A stretch of DNA of 33,557 bases from Myxococcales bacterium (GCA_018780435.1 JADMJS010000469.1:1-33557); one strand, 5' to 3'; positions 24,610 to 33,023 are shown, counted from the first letter of the stretch. Notes: a model not told the origin generated them from the sequence alone. Translations and numbers: made by a program.

Positions 24610-25527
24610 TCAGTGGAGGTCTTTGGTCGGCACTGGCGCGACGTCGCCGTTCGGATCGTCGAGGCGCCATCGCGAGCCGATGGTGAGCGTGATAGTGCCG
24701 ATGTTCCAGTCGTCGTTCACAGGCAGCGTGCCGCCGAGGACGCAATCGATTGGGCCGGCCGCGTAGCGCAGACCGAAGGCCAAGACGTGCCGAAGCGTCT
24801 TGTCTTCGAAGTCGACCTTGCTCTCCACGACGCTCGCGGAGACCGCGTACTCGATCGTGCCCCCGAAGCCCTTCCAGAGGAGGCCGATCCCGGCCCCGAA
24901 GCGGAGTCGCGTCTCGAAGTCGGCAGCCTCTTTGTCCTCGCCGATGGGAAAGAGCAGGTCGAAGCCCACATCGCCGCGCGCGTGTAAGATCCCGGCCGGC
25001 ATTCGGAAGGAGCCCGTCACTCGCAAGGGGACTTGGGCCTGCTGCCCGGCGACCGGGTCGGGGCCGCGCGACCACGACCCGAAGGTCAGCGTGTTCTGTC
25101 GCGCTTCACTGAAGACCGTCGGGATGGCGGTGCCGAGCCGAAGGGTGATGTTGGCGAGCGGGAAGGGCGTGTCCCAGATCGCACCCAGCTCCACGTTGCC
25201 GACGCCCGCGCCGGCGAAGGCGTCCGCGGCGGCACCGGTGGCGCCGTCCAGCGAAGCCCAGCTCACCCCGAGGTAACCGCCGTAGCCCTTCCAGGCCGAC
25301 TGCAGATAGAGCTCACCGGAGGTCACCACGCCGTCTCCGATCTCCGAGCCGCCGAGCGCCACGCCGGTCTGCAGGGTCCCTTTGGTGAGATGATCGCCCC
25401 GGTCGAGCGCGATCCATTGAGCGTGAGCGTCCGGAGCGGCGCTCAACGGGGAGAGTAGGGCGAGCCAGGCGGTGACGCGCGCGAGGCGCCTCCTCGCGCC
25501 GTCGAGAGGGCCCGAGGCGCCGGTCAC
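24610..25527 (-). CDS. Outer-membrane beta-barrel-like exported protein
   Basis: A 305-aa protein. The start is GTG 25527, which overlaps the TGA of the upstream CAP gene (GTGA, 25524-25527). An N-terminal signal peptide ends in the Ala-rich AAPDAHAQW (cleavage near residue 36). The remainder is rich in alternating polar/hydrophobic strands with Gly and aromatic residues (LYLQSAWKGYGGYLGVSWAS, ITLRLGTAIPTVFSE, LRFGAGIGLLWKGFGGTIEY, HVLAFGLRYAAG), as in transporter- or porin-like outer-membrane barrels. There is no known family signature. The final 15 residues (DDPNGDVAPVPTKDLH) do not end in the classical aromatic residue. Coupling to the CAP, SUFU and MBL genes suggests one operon. Confidence 0.6.
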   Translation of the reverse strand: MTGASGPLDGARRRLARVTAWLALLSPLSAAPDAHAQWIALDRGDHLTKGTLQTGVALGGSEIGDGVVTSGELYLQSAWKGYGGYLGVSWASLDGATGAAADAFAGAGVGNVELGAIWDTPFPLANITLRLGTAIPTVFSEARQNTLTFGSWSRGPDPVAGQQAQVPLRVTGSFRMPAGILHARGDVGFDLLFPIGEDKEAADFETRLRFGAGIGLLWKGFGGTIEYAVSASVVESKVDFEDKTLRHVLAFGLRYAAGPIDCVLGGTLPVNDDWNIGTITLTIGSRWRLDDPNGDVAPVPTKDLH

Positions 25528-26579
25528 GGGACCAATCGAAACGTGTATTCGTAGCGAGCCGGGGCGTCCGTCGGCGCGCCCGTGGCGTCTTCGATGACGA
25601 CACCGTCCAGCACGACGGCATACGAGGCCTGCGCGACCAACGGCTCGGCGAGCCTGAACTGCAGGTGATTTGGCAACCCAAAGAACTCATTCGAGATTCG
25701 GAGGTCCGGCTCGCCGCCGTCCAGAGTCGCGAGGGGCGCAGGGGTTCCGTCTTTGGTGACGGTCACGGTCGCGCTTTCGAAGTTCACGGCGCTGTTCCGG
25801 GCCGGGCTGTCGCGGTCCACGAGGAGGCTCACGGACACGTAGTAGCTGGGGTCGACCCAGGCCAGTGGATAGTCGCCCATCGGATAGGCGAGGATGGTGG
25901 GGGTCTCGTCGCCGGGATCGGCGAAGGACTTGGGCAGGACCTGCAGCACGCCGACGTGGTCGAGGATGGTCGCGCCATCGGCACCGGTGCTGGTCCGGTA
26001 AGCCATGCCCATCGACGTCACCTTCATGAAGGGGTCGAGGAGCCAGCGCCGGTGGCCCACGTTGCCATCGGTCGTCTTGTCGATGAGCCAGCTCTCGACG
26101 AACTCCTCGGGGGTACGCAGCGCCTCGCGGATCCCAGCGGCGGAGACGGGCGCGCCCGGCGATCCAGGGCTTACGGCGAGCCGGAATCGCGTGAGGTTAC
26201 CCTCGAGGCAGCCCTGCTTCGCCGCGTCGTTCATGCATGTGGCGGTGGGCGGCGGCTCGTGGGAGACCGAGTCGAGCCCGGCATTCACCAGCGCACAGCT
26301 CGCCGTGACGAGGTCGAGCGCCGGGTCGTGCTCGACCGGGTTCAGGCCCGAATTCTGACGGATGCGGTTCAGATGGTCGATGGCCCGGGCCTGCCACGCG
26401 GGCGATAACACGCCGACTTGGCAGTCGCCGAGGCTCGGCTCGACGTCGAAGGGGCACTCCGCGCCCTCGCAGTCGGTCTCGACCTCGAGCAGGGCCGTAG
26501 ACTCCGCCGCGCACGACCACACGAGCGGCGCGGCGACGACGAGCGCCGCGGTACGCCGTGATCGGCGGGCCGTCGCCAT
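25524..26579 (-). CDS. CAP-domain (SCP/PR-1-like) lipoprotein
   Basis: A 351-aa protein. The signal peptide is short, with a likely lipobox (PLVWSC, Cys23). The CAP domain covers about residues 62-215: LNRIRQNSGLNPVEHDPALD followed by a Cys-containing helix and DSVSHEPPP. GHRRWLLDP is typical of bacterial CAP proteins, where His and Glu line a cavity that can bind metal or lipid. A C-terminal beta-rich part of about 130 residues (YYVSVSLLVDRDSPARNSAV, then YAVVLDGVVIEDATG) follows and may be an Ig-like domain. The start ATG at 26579 overlaps the preceding TGA (TGATG), and the stop overlaps the next gene, so translation is coupled on both sides. The cellular role is unknown. Confidence 0.75.
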   Translation of the reverse strand: MATARRSRRTAALVVAAPLVWSCAAESTALLEVETDCEGAECPFDVEPSLGDCQVGVLSPAWQARAIDHLNRIRQNSGLNPVEHDPALDLVTASCALVNAGLDSVSHEPPPTATCMNDAAKQGCLEGNLTRFRLAVSPGSPGAPVSAAGIREALRTPEEFVESWLIDKTTDGNVGHRRWLLDPFMKVTSMGMAYRTSTGADGATILDHVGVLQVLPKSFADPGDETPTILAYPMGDYPLAWVDPSYYVSVSLLVDRDSPARNSAVNFESATVTVTKDGTPAPLATLDGGEPDLRISNEFFGLPNHLQFRLAEPLVAQASYAVVLDGVVIEDATGAPTDAPARYEYTFRLVP

Positions 26580-27781
26580 CAGACGACGCTCCGGCGATCA
26601 CCGTGACGCGCCGTCACACCGGCCGCGAAGAGTCGTTCACAGAGCGCCTCGCTGCCGCTCTCGACGGCGTATTGGCGCTCCGCCTCCGTGATGGGGATGA
26701 GCCACAAGAGTTTCACCGGCGCGCCGCGATAGCTCGGGAACGTGACCGGAAGGGCCCCCGGCGGATCACCGTGCACCAAGAAGGTGGAGAAGACGGTGCC
26801 CGACGGCCCCACCGGCAGATGGCGCGCCGGGACGGTGTGGCCCGTTCCGAGCCAACCACCGAGGGTCCAAGGCATCACGAGGAGCTGGCTCAGGTGATTG
26901 AGCGCGCCCATCGGCGTCTCCGGGACCAGCGCCGCGTCCAGGCTGAGCGCGAGCTCGACGTGGCGGACGGTCTCGGGGTTCTCGTAGTAACGGTCTACGA
27001 GGGGCTGGGGTCGAATGCACATACCGCCGCTCGCGTAGACGGCCGTGTCGGCCCCGCGAGCTTCGAGGAGGAAACGGGGTGGCCAGTGGCCCGCGTCGAC
27101 CGAGTAGTAGCGGTGGCGACCCGCCGCCGAGGGCAACGCGGCTTCGTAGGCCGCAACCAGGTCCTGCTGAAGCGGCGCCCACGGGGTACCGCCTTGCCAG
27201 TCGCTCCAGAACGCCGCGGCGGCCTCGACCCGATCGAGGACCGGGTTGCCGGTAGCGGAGACCGGCCCATCGGGCGCCACGGCCGCGCCCGGGTGGGGTG
27301 CTCCGGGCGCGTGAGCCCGCTTCAGCGGCCACGCGATGGGCGTTGGCATCTTGCAGTCGCGCGCGTAGCCGGGGCAGTCGCTGCTGCCGACCCACGGCGG
27401 GATCACGCCGATGACCGACTCTCCTTCGCGAAGCGCGACGGCGTCGCCTTCCGGGAACCAGATGGCGTTGAGCGACTCCGCGTCGAAGGGTGGCAGTCCG
27501 ACGGGGTGGCCGCACGCCTCGAAGGGCAGGGCGGGCCCCTGGTCGCCGTGCTCCCAGTCCTCCGGGAGCCCCATCGGCGCTGGTCCGCGGTTGCGCAACC
27601 ACAGGCTCACCGTCTCGACCTCCGAACCCTCGGGGCCGACGAGGTGCAGATAGACGGCGCGGCCATCGTCTTCGACGATCGCCATGCGGTTCCCGTACGG
27701 CGAGACCTCTTCGAAAATGACGTTGGCGTTCGGGCCGTCCGAGGAGGCGGCGTGCGAGTCGGCGGGGGGGGCGATGGCCAT
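26579..27781 (-). CDS. Suppressor-of-fused (SUFU) family protein
   Basis: A 400-aa protein without a signal peptide. The C-terminal 190 residues fit the SUFU domain: RYYENPETVRHVELALSLDA, PMGALNHLSQLLVMP, then LLWLIPITEAERQYAVESGS and EALCERLFAAGV, the last being the family's most conserved stretch. The N-terminal half (VYLHLVGPEGSEVETVSLWL; FEACGHPVGLPP; DCPGYARDCKMP) is less familiar. Bacterial SUFU proteins are known as immunity proteins in polymorphic-toxin loci, so a neighbouring toxin would be informative, but none is obvious beside it. It lies 29 bp after the MBL gene and overlaps the CAP gene. Cytoplasmic by prediction. Confidence 0.75.
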   Translation of the reverse strand: MAIAPPADSHAASSDGPNANVIFEEVSPYGNRMAIVEDDGRAVYLHLVGPEGSEVETVSLWLRNRGPAPMGLPEDWEHGDQGPALPFEACGHPVGLPPFDAESLNAIWFPEGDAVALREGESVIGVIPPWVGSSDCPGYARDCKMPTPIAWPLKRAHAPGAPHPGAAVAPDGPVSATGNPVLDRVEAAAAFWSDWQGGTPWAPLQQDLVAAYEAALPSAAGRHRYYSVDAGHWPPRFLLEARGADTAVYASGGMCIRPQPLVDRYYENPETVRHVELALSLDAALVPETPMGALNHLSQLLVMPWTLGGWLGTGHTVPARHLPVGPSGTVFSTFLVHGDPPGALPVTFPSYRGAPVKLLWLIPITEAERQYAVESGSEALCERLFAAGVTARHGDRRSVV

Positions 27782-27810
27782 GGTAGAGCTCGGCCGGCGT
27801 AAACGCCGCG

Positions 27811-28728
27811 TCAGAACGTGTAGGAGTCGCTACGGACGTCGATGACCATCCCTTCGCGCGCGACGAGCGTACCGGCGCGACGGGCGCCGGCCAGGACTCC
27901 GATCTCGTCGAGGAGATCGTCCGTATGCGAAGGGTCGTGGTGGAAGAGGACGTGGCGCTTCACGCCGGCCGCGTCCGCGAGCCGGCACCCTTCCTGCCAG
28001 GTCGAGTGCCCCCAGCCGACGTGCGACGAGGACGTGCCGTCGCCGTGGTACTCGTCGTCCGTGTAGGTCGCGTCGAGGCTCAGCACGTCGGCTCCCCGGG
28101 CGAGCTCCACCAAGGGCGCATGGAGCGCCGAGAGGTGCTCGTGGTCCGATGCATGAACGAAAGCATGGCCGCCGTGTTCGATACGGTACGCCGTGGCGCC
28201 ACCCGGATGGTTGAGGGGCGCCGTGCGGACCCGCACGGGGCCGATCGAGAAGGAGTCTCCCGCGTTGATCTCGTGGAAGCGAAACTGGGCCCCCATGTGA
28301 TCGAGGCCGATGGGGAACGTCGGATCGGCCATCTGCTCGCTGAGCACGGCTCGTAGCCCTTTGAAGACGCGGGGTTCGCTGTAGAAGGCGAAGCGATTCC
28401 TCTTCGAGAATGCGGGCGAGAAGAAGGGGAAGCCGAGGATGTGATCGAGGTGCATGTGGCTGACGAGCACGGTGGCCTCGATCGGCTCACCCGTGGCCGC
28501 GAGCCTGTTGCCCAGGGGCCGCATGCCCGTGCCGCAGTCGATGATGATGAGGTGGCCGGCGACCCGAACTTCGATGCACGTCGTATTGCCGCCGTACCGT
28601 GCCGTCTCCGGGCCGGGGGTCGCGATGCTGCCGCGAACGCCCCAGAAGCGGACGGTGAACTCGGACGGGGTTCTTGCCGAGGGGTTCAGGGCGCTCTCCT
28701 CTAAGGCGTTGCGGGTGGGGCGTTGCAA
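27811..28728 (-). CDS. MBL-fold metallo-hydrolase
   Basis: Taken from TTG 28728 the product has 305 aa. The fold begins VRFWGVRGSIATPGPETARY. The metal ligands follow: SHMHLDHILGFPFF (H-x-H-x-D-H), then APLNHPGGATAYRIE, HASDHEHLSALH, DATYTDDEY and HHDPSHTDD. This matches the RNase Z/PhnP-like branch of the metallo-beta-lactamase superfamily (PF12706), which often acts on phosphodiesters or cyclic nucleotides. There is no ATG in this part of the frame. Candidates are TTG 28728 and CTG 28689, the latter with an excellent GAGGAG six nt upstream, which would give 292 aa. The frame stays open past 29100 but there overlaps the opposite-strand gene, so the extension is not credible. It is divergent from the amidohydrolase and heads the SUFU-CAP-OMP chain. 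Confidence 0.75.
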   Translation of the reverse strand: MQRPTRNALEESALNPSARTPSEFTVRFWGVRGSIATPGPETARYGGNTTCIEVRVAGHLIIIDCGTGMRPLGNRLAATGEPIEATVLVSHMHLDHILGFPFFSPAFSKRNRFAFYSEPRVFKGLRAVLSEQMADPTFPIGLDHMGAQFRFHEINAGDSFSIGPVRVRTAPLNHPGGATAYRIEHGGHAFVHASDHEHLSALHAPLVELARGADVLSLDATYTDDEYHGDGTSSSHVGWGHSTWQEGCRLADAAGVKRHVLFHHDPSHTDDLLDEIGVLAGARRAGTLVAREGMVIDVRSDSYTF

Positions 28729-28867
28729 CGAGGGCGGGGCCCTCGGAGCGGAGTCTAACTCATGATCGGCCGAGACGACGAGTCCACCTGCGAAGCAATC
28801 TTGAGCCGCGACGATGAAGGGGGACGCCGGCCTCGAGGGTGGGCTGCCCAATTGGGTCGCTCGGAGG

Positions 28868-28873
28868 TAAGCT
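28868..28873 (+). promoter_or_regulatory. -10-like hexamer before the amidohydrolase gene
   Basis: TAAGCT is followed by 6 nt (GTCCGC) and the GTG at 28880. The spacing places the expected transcription start at the start codon, as for the other short-spaced sites. It lies in the 151-bp divergent region shared with the MBL gene (28729-28879), in which no other site was evident. Confidence 0.35.
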
Positions 28874-28879
28874 GTCCGC

Positions 28880-30052
28880 GTGACGCCGCGCTCTACCAGC
28901 GACCCGAGTCCCCCCGCACGGCGCCCCGCCGTCGCAAGGATGACCGTTCTCATGGTGACGCTCGTCGTCGGCGCGCCCATCGCGGCGTGGGGCGAGGACG
29001 CCGGGGGCTGGGAACGCCCCGGGATCATCGATGCCCACGCGCACCTACACGCCTCGGCGATCCCGCGGGTCGAGCGGATCATGAACGAGAACGGGATCGT
29101 GGCGATGGTGAACCTCAGCGGGGGCAACTTCGCGCAAGGCGTGCTCCCGGGGCTCGCGCTCATGGAGTCCGGGCCGCTGGCGGGCCGCATCATCACCGCC
29201 TACAACCCGGACTTCCGCGGCCTCGACGACCCGATGTGGGGCCTCGCCGAAGCCGAAGGGCTCGAGGTGGCCGTACGCCGCTTCGGGTACCGCGCGCTCA
29301 AGATCAGCAAGGCGCTCGGCCTCTACCTCCGCGACGAGGCGGGTGTCCTGCTCGACGTCGACGATCCTCGCTTCGACCCCCTCTGGGAGAAGGCTGGCGA
29401 GCTCGACGTGCCCGTCTTCATTCACGTCGCGGACCCCCGCGCCTTCTGGAATCCGCCGACCCGCGACAACGAGCGCTGGGAGGAGCTGTCCTGGCACCCC
29501 GAGTGGTCCTTTTGGAACACCGACGCGCCGCACTGGTCTCTGCTCCTCGATGCGCTCGAACGGGTCGTCGCGGCCCATCCGCTCACGACCTTCGTACTCG
29601 TTCACTTCGGGAACAATGCCGAGGACCTCGACTACGTGGACCGGATGTTGCGCCGATATCCAAACGCCTGGGTGGACATCGGCGCGCGCGTCCCGGAGAT
29701 CGGTCGACACCCGGCTCATCGGGTCCGCGACGTCTTCGAGCGATGGTCCGACCGTATCCTCTTTGCCACCGACCTCGGCGCCGGTCGTAACCACCTCGTC
29801 CTGGGCTCGTCCGGCGACGACCGCGAGGTCAAGACCGAGGCCGACGCGCGCGACTTCTACCAGTGCCACTTTCGTTTCCTCGAGACCCATGACCGAGACT
29901 TCGCCCACCCGACCCCCATTCAGGGGCGCTGGACCATCGACGGGATCGGGCTGAGCCGCGACGCGCTCACCCGGATCTATCAAACGAACGCGCTGCGCCT
30001 GTTCGGGCTCCGCATCGTCCCGAGAGTCGCCAATGGGGCCAGTCGCCCATGA
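28880..30052 (+). CDS. Exported amidohydrolase (Amidohydro_2 family)
   Basis: A 390-aa protein. The GTG at 28880 is preferred because it gives a signal peptide with a basic n-region (PPARRPAVAR), a hydrophobic core (VLMVTLVVGAPIAAWG) and probable cleavage near AAWG-EDAG. The metal site motifs of the TIM-barrel amidohydrolase family follow in order: IIDAHAHLHAS (H-x-H), LKISKALGLYL, VPVFIHVADP (His), FVLVHFGNNAEDLDYVD (His) and ILFATDLGAG (Asp). This matches PF04909, whose members decarboxylate or hydrolyse small cyclic or acid substrates. The substrate cannot be told. Its stop overlaps the pyrD start (ATGA, 30049-30052), so the two are coupled, though a functional link to pyrimidine synthesis is not evident. 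Confidence 0.78.
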   Translation: MTPRSTSDPSPPARRPAVARMTVLMVTLVVGAPIAAWGEDAGGWERPGIIDAHAHLHASAIPRVERIMNENGIVAMVNLSGGNFAQGVLPGLALMESGPLAGRIITAYNPDFRGLDDPMWGLAEAEGLEVAVRRFGYRALKISKALGLYLRDEAGVLLDVDDPRFDPLWEKAGELDVPVFIHVADPRAFWNPPTRDNERWEELSWHPEWSFWNTDAPHWSLLLDALERVVAAHPLTTFVLVHFGNNAEDLDYVDRMLRRYPNAWVDIGARVPEIGRHPAHRVRDVFERWSDRILFATDLGAGRNHLVLGSSGDDREVKTEADARDFYQCHFRFLETHDRDFAHPTPIQGRWTIDGIGLSRDALTRIYQTNALRLFGLRIVPRVANGASRP

Positions 30053-31095
30053 GCCTCTACGGCGCGGTTCGCCCGCTTCTGTTCCAGCTCGATCCCGAGC
30101 GCGCCCACCGGCTCACCTTCGGCGTGCTGAAGGGCCTCGGCGCGGTGGGCCGTTGGGCCGTCTCGGCGCCGCCGCCCCCGGGCCTCGACGTGACGTTCGC
30201 GGGGATTCGCTGTCCGTCCCCCGTCGGGCTGGCCGCCGGGCTCGACAAAGACGGTGAGCTCATCCCCCTCTGGCCGGCGATGGGCTTTGGTTATGCCGAG
30301 CTCGGCACCGCCACCGCCCTCGCGCAGCCTGGGAATCCGGCTCCACGTCTCTTTCGTTTCCCGGAACATGGGGCGCTGGTGAACCGGATGGGCTTCAATG
30401 GCGCCGGCGCGGCAGCGCTCGCAGAGAGGCTGGCCGCGGCGCTCCCGCAGGCCGTCCCCATCGGCGTCAACCTCGGCAAGTCGAAGGTGACGCCGCTCGA
30501 AGACGCCGCGGCGGATTATGCGGCGTCGGCTCGCCTCCTCGCGCCGCACGCGGCCTACATCGTCGTCAATGTGAGCTCGCCGAACACCCCAGGGCTGCGG
30601 ACCTTGCAGGACGGCGACCTCCTCGGCGAGATCGTACGCGCTGTCGCCCACGAGGCGCAGGGCAAGCCGATCTTCGTGAAGCTGTCGCCCGATCTGGAGC
30701 CGCCGGCCATCGCTGACGCGGTGGAGAAGGCGGAAGCGGCGGGCGCGGCCGGCTTCATCGCGACGAACACGACGCTGGTGCGCCGGGGCCTAGGGGACGT
30801 CGGCGCGGGCGGGCTCAGTGGCGCGCCGCTCCACGATCGGGCGCTCGAGGTGGTCCGGTGGCTGCGAGCGCTTACCACCCGGCCGATCATCGGGGTCGGC
30901 GGGATCCGGTGCCCCGCGACGGCCTTCGCGATGTTCGCGGCCGGCGCCGATGCGATTCAGCTCTACACCGGCTTCATCTACGAAGGGCCGGGGCTCGTCG
31001 CCCGCATCAACCGCGCGCTGCGGACGGCGCTCGACGTGCGGGGCCTCGCGTCCGTGGCCGAGCTCGTGCAGCAGCTCCGTCAGGAGCGTCTGTGA
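30049..31095 (+). CDS. pyrD: Dihydroorotate dehydrogenase (quinone), class 2
   Basis: A 348-aa protein that oxidises dihydroorotate to orotate with FMN and quinone, the fourth step of de novo pyrimidine synthesis, at the inner face of the cytoplasmic membrane. The N-terminal helix (LYGAVRPLLFQLDPERAHRL) is the class 2 membrane-association extension. Core motifs are PVGLAAGLDKDGELI (FMN), FGYAELGTATALAQPGNPAP, NRMGFNGAGA, NVSSPNTPGLRTLQ (catalytic Ser, about residue 176), KLSPDL, TNTTLVRRG, IGVGGI and IQLYTGFIYEGP. The ATG at 30049 overlaps the upstream stop as ATGA, and the end overlaps the next gene's GTG as GTGA. Length is normal. Confidence 0.95.
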   Translation: MSLYGAVRPLLFQLDPERAHRLTFGVLKGLGAVGRWAVSAPPPPGLDVTFAGIRCPSPVGLAAGLDKDGELIPLWPAMGFGYAELGTATALAQPGNPAPRLFRFPEHGALVNRMGFNGAGAAALAERLAAALPQAVPIGVNLGKSKVTPLEDAAADYAASARLLAPHAAYIVVNVSSPNTPGLRTLQDGDLLGEIVRAVAHEAQGKPIFVKLSPDLEPPAIADAVEKAEAAGAAGFIATNTTLVRRGLGDVGAGGLSGAPLHDRALEVVRWLRALTTRPIIGVGGIRCPATAFAMFAAGADAIQLYTGFIYEGPGLVARINRALRTALDVRGLASVAELVQQLRQERL

Positions 31096-31925
31096 CTCGC
31101 GTGACCTTCGATGGGCACGGTGGACTCCGCCTCGCCGGCGACCGCCGTGGCCACGGTACTCCGGTACTCATGCTCCATGGCGGCGGACAGACCCGTCATG
31201 CATGGGCAGGGACCGCCGCGGCGCTGGCGCGCGAGGGCTTTCAGAGCCTCTCCGTCGACCTCCGAGGTCACGGCGACAGCGGCTGGGCGCCCGATGGCGA
31301 CTACAGCGTCGGTGCTTTCGTGGGCGATCTCGCCGCCGCCATTCGGCAGTTCGACGCGCCGCCCATCGGGATCGGCGCGTCCATGGGCGGGATCGTGCTC
31401 CTGCACGGCGCGGCGAGCCTGCCGCCGGGGTCGTTGCGCGCCTTGGTCCTCGTCGACATCGCGCCGAAGATGGAGCCCGATGGCGTGTCCCGTATCGTCG
31501 GCTTCATGACGGCGCACCCGGAGGGCTTCGCCACCGTCGATGCCGCCGCCGACGCCGTCGCGGCCTACCTGCCGCACCGCCCAAGACCCCAGGACCTCAC
31601 AGGGCTTCGCAAGAACCTCCGAGAGCGGCCGGACGGGCGTTGGGTGTGGCACTGGGACCCCGCCATGCTCGGCGAGACGAACATGGCCGGTGAACGGGAC
31701 GTGAGCCGGCTCGAAGACGCGGCGCGCGCCCTCGCGATTCCGACCTTGCTCGTGCGAGGCACCCAAAGCGACCTCCTGAGCGAAGACGGCGTCCGCCACT
31801 TTCAGATGCTGGTCCCGCACGCGGAGTTCGTCGACGTCGGCGGCGCCGGCCACATGATCGTCGGGGATCGAAACGACGCGTTCACGTCGGCGATCATGGG
31901 CTTCTTGGGCCCGTTTCGCCCTTGA
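31092..31925 (+). CDS. Alpha/beta hydrolase
   Basis: A 277-aa protein starting at GTG 31092, which overlaps the pyrD stop (GTGA 31092-31095). It has all the fold's marks: VLMLHGGGQTRHAWAG (oxyanion loop), SVDLRGHGDSGWAP, IGIGASMGGIVLLHG (nucleophile Ser in G-x-S-x-G), TLLVRGTQSDLLSE (acid) and VDVGGAGHMIVGD (catalytic His). Resembles esterase/peroxidase-type soluble hydrolases, with no signal peptide. Substrate unknown. Overlap on the 5' side suggests cotranscription with amidohydrolase and pyrD. The next gene has its own promoter-like element 12 bp downstream. Confidence 0.85.
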   Translation: MTRVTFDGHGGLRLAGDRRGHGTPVLMLHGGGQTRHAWAGTAAALAREGFQSLSVDLRGHGDSGWAPDGDYSVGAFVGDLAAAIRQFDAPPIGIGASMGGIVLLHGAASLPPGSLRALVLVDIAPKMEPDGVSRIVGFMTAHPEGFATVDAAADAVAAYLPHRPRPQDLTGLRKNLRERPDGRWVWHWDPAMLGETNMAGERDVSRLEDAARALAIPTLLVRGTQSDLLSEDGVRHFQMLVPHAEFVDVGGAGHMIVGDRNDAFTSAIMGFLGPFRP

Positions 31926-31937
31926 ACCCGCCTGGTG

Positions 31938-31965
31938 TAAGATCGGAGCTCGTGACTTCTGGAGG
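31938..31965 (+). promoter_or_regulatory. Promoter -10 and strong RBS of the cNMP-binding gene
   Basis: TAAGAT (31938-31943) would place the transcription start near 31951, leaving about 20 nt of leader. The leader contains a perfect GGAGG (31961-31965), 5 nt before GTG 31971. The GTG at 31952, 8 nt after the hexamer, opens only a 10-codon frame and is probably not used. This is one of the few strong Shine-Dalgarno sites in the window and fixes the start of the downstream gene. Confidence 0.5.
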
Positions 31966-31970
31966 TCCGC

Positions 31971-32411
31971 GTGCTGTCGAGTGAGTTCAACCTCTCCACG
32001 TTGCGTGCGCTCGAACTTTTCGCGCCCTTGACCGACCTCGAGCTTGAAGTCATGCGCCCTGCGCTGTCGGTCCACACCGCGTCCGTCGGTGACGTGATCA
32101 TGGCGGACGGCGCGCCGGGCGAAGAGCTGTGTGTCCTCCTGGTGGGGCAGATCAAGGTGGTCAAGGACTACCGTCTTCCAACCGAAGCCGTCGCAGCGAC
32201 CCTCGAGCCGATGGCCGTCTTCGGTGAGATGGCGCTCCTTACGGGCGAGCCGCGTTCCGCCACCGTCATCGCCACGGAGCCCAGTCGCTATCTCAGCGTC
32301 CGCCGCGAGGGCCTCGAGACCGTGCTCCTGACCTACCCGAGCGTCTGCCTCACCCTCCTCCGGGACGCCTACCGGAAGCTCAGCGAGCTGAACGCGAGGC
32401 TACGCGGGTGA
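31971..32411 (+). CDS. Single-domain cyclic-nucleotide-binding protein (CRP-fold)
   Basis: A 146-aa protein starting at GTG 31971 (GGAGG 5 nt upstream). It is a cNMP-binding domain with no DNA-binding helix-turn-helix: FAPLTDLELEVMRPAL, PGEELCVLLVGQIKVVKDY, and the phosphate-binding cassette VFGEMALLTGEPRSATVIA with the conserved Glu and Arg that contact cAMP/cGMP, then SVRREGLETVLLTYP. With only one domain it is likely a sensor that works through protein contacts. The stop overlaps the GTG of the GNAT gene (GTGA 32408-32411), an arrangement suggesting that the two products act together, perhaps nucleotide-regulated acetylation. That link is inference. Confidence 0.8.
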   Translation: MLSSEFNLSTLRALELFAPLTDLELEVMRPALSVHTASVGDVIMADGAPGEELCVLLVGQIKVVKDYRLPTEAVAATLEPMAVFGEMALLTGEPRSATVIATEPSRYLSVRREGLETVLLTYPSVCLTLLRDAYRKLSELNARLRG

Positions 32412-32998
32412 GTGGCCTCGTCGTTCGCCCCCTCGGGCGAGATGAGATGCAGGGGCGGCTCGCCGATGTGGCCGCGCTCCGAATCGCGGTCTTCAGGGCC
32501 TACCCCTACCTCTACGAGGGTGACGACGCCTACGAACGCGGCTACCTCGCGAGCTACGTGGCGTCCCCCGGGAGCGTCATCGTCGGCGCCTTCGACGGCG
32601 ACCGGCTCGTCGGCGCGTCGACGGGTGTCCCCCTCGAACACGAACCCGACTGGGCACAGGCGCCTTTTCGGACGGCGGGCGAGGTGGCGGCCGAATTATT
32701 CTACCTCGGCGAGTCGGTGCTCCACCCGGAGTACCGAGGGACCGGCGTCGGTGTTCGGTTCTTTGAGGAGCGCGAAAAGCAGGCCCGCGCCCTCGGCCGC
32801 CAGCGAGCCGCCTTCTGCGCCGTCGAGCGTCCGCATGACCATCCGGCCCGACCGGTCACCTACGTGCCCCTCGACGGATTTTGGGGGCGACGTGGCTACG
32901 AGCGCACGGGCCTGACCACGCGGCTCTCCTGGCGGGAGGTCGGCGACGTCGCCGAGACAGAGAAGACGATGCGCTTTTGGTGGAAGCGGCTCTACTGA
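32408..32998 (+). CDS. GNAT-family N-acetyltransferase
   Basis: A 196-aa protein starting at GTG 32408, overlapping the preceding stop by 4 bp. The acetyl-CoA binding motif A is FYLGESVLHPEYRGTGVGVR followed by a FFEEREKQARALG helix. VIVGAFDGDRLVGASTGVPL is the preceding strand pair, and DGFWGRRGYERTGL is the C-terminal substrate segment. The Asp-rich YEGDDAYERGYLASYV helix near residues 35-55 is unusual for the family. Substrate unknown. Coupling to a cNMP-binding protein recalls known cAMP-regulated acetyltransferases, but here the domains are separate genes. Confidence 0.8.
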   Translation: MSGLVVRPLGRDEMQGRLADVAALRIAVFRAYPYLYEGDDAYERGYLASYVASPGSVIVGAFDGDRLVGASTGVPLEHEPDWAQAPFRTAGEVAAELFYLGESVLHPEYRGTGVGVRFFEEREKQARALGRQRAAFCAVERPHDHPARPVTYVPLDGFWGRRGYERTGLTTRLSWREVGDVAETEKTMRFWWKRLY

Positions 32999-33017
32999 CA
33001 CGGGCGCACCGCTCGCC

Positions 33018-33023
33018 TATGCT
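33018..33023 (+). promoter_or_regulatory. -10-like hexamer before polA
   Basis: TATGCT is followed by exactly 8 nt (CGCGCGCC) and the ATG at 33032. This is the same distance as before the methyltransferase and ppa genes. There is no Shine-Dalgarno, so translation from a leaderless mRNA is likely. Confidence 0.45.

Noticed and set aside
28729..29196. Extension of the MBL-hydrolase frame to 29196
   Set aside because: It would overlap the opposite-strand amidohydrolase start, and the extra peptide has no resemblance to the family.
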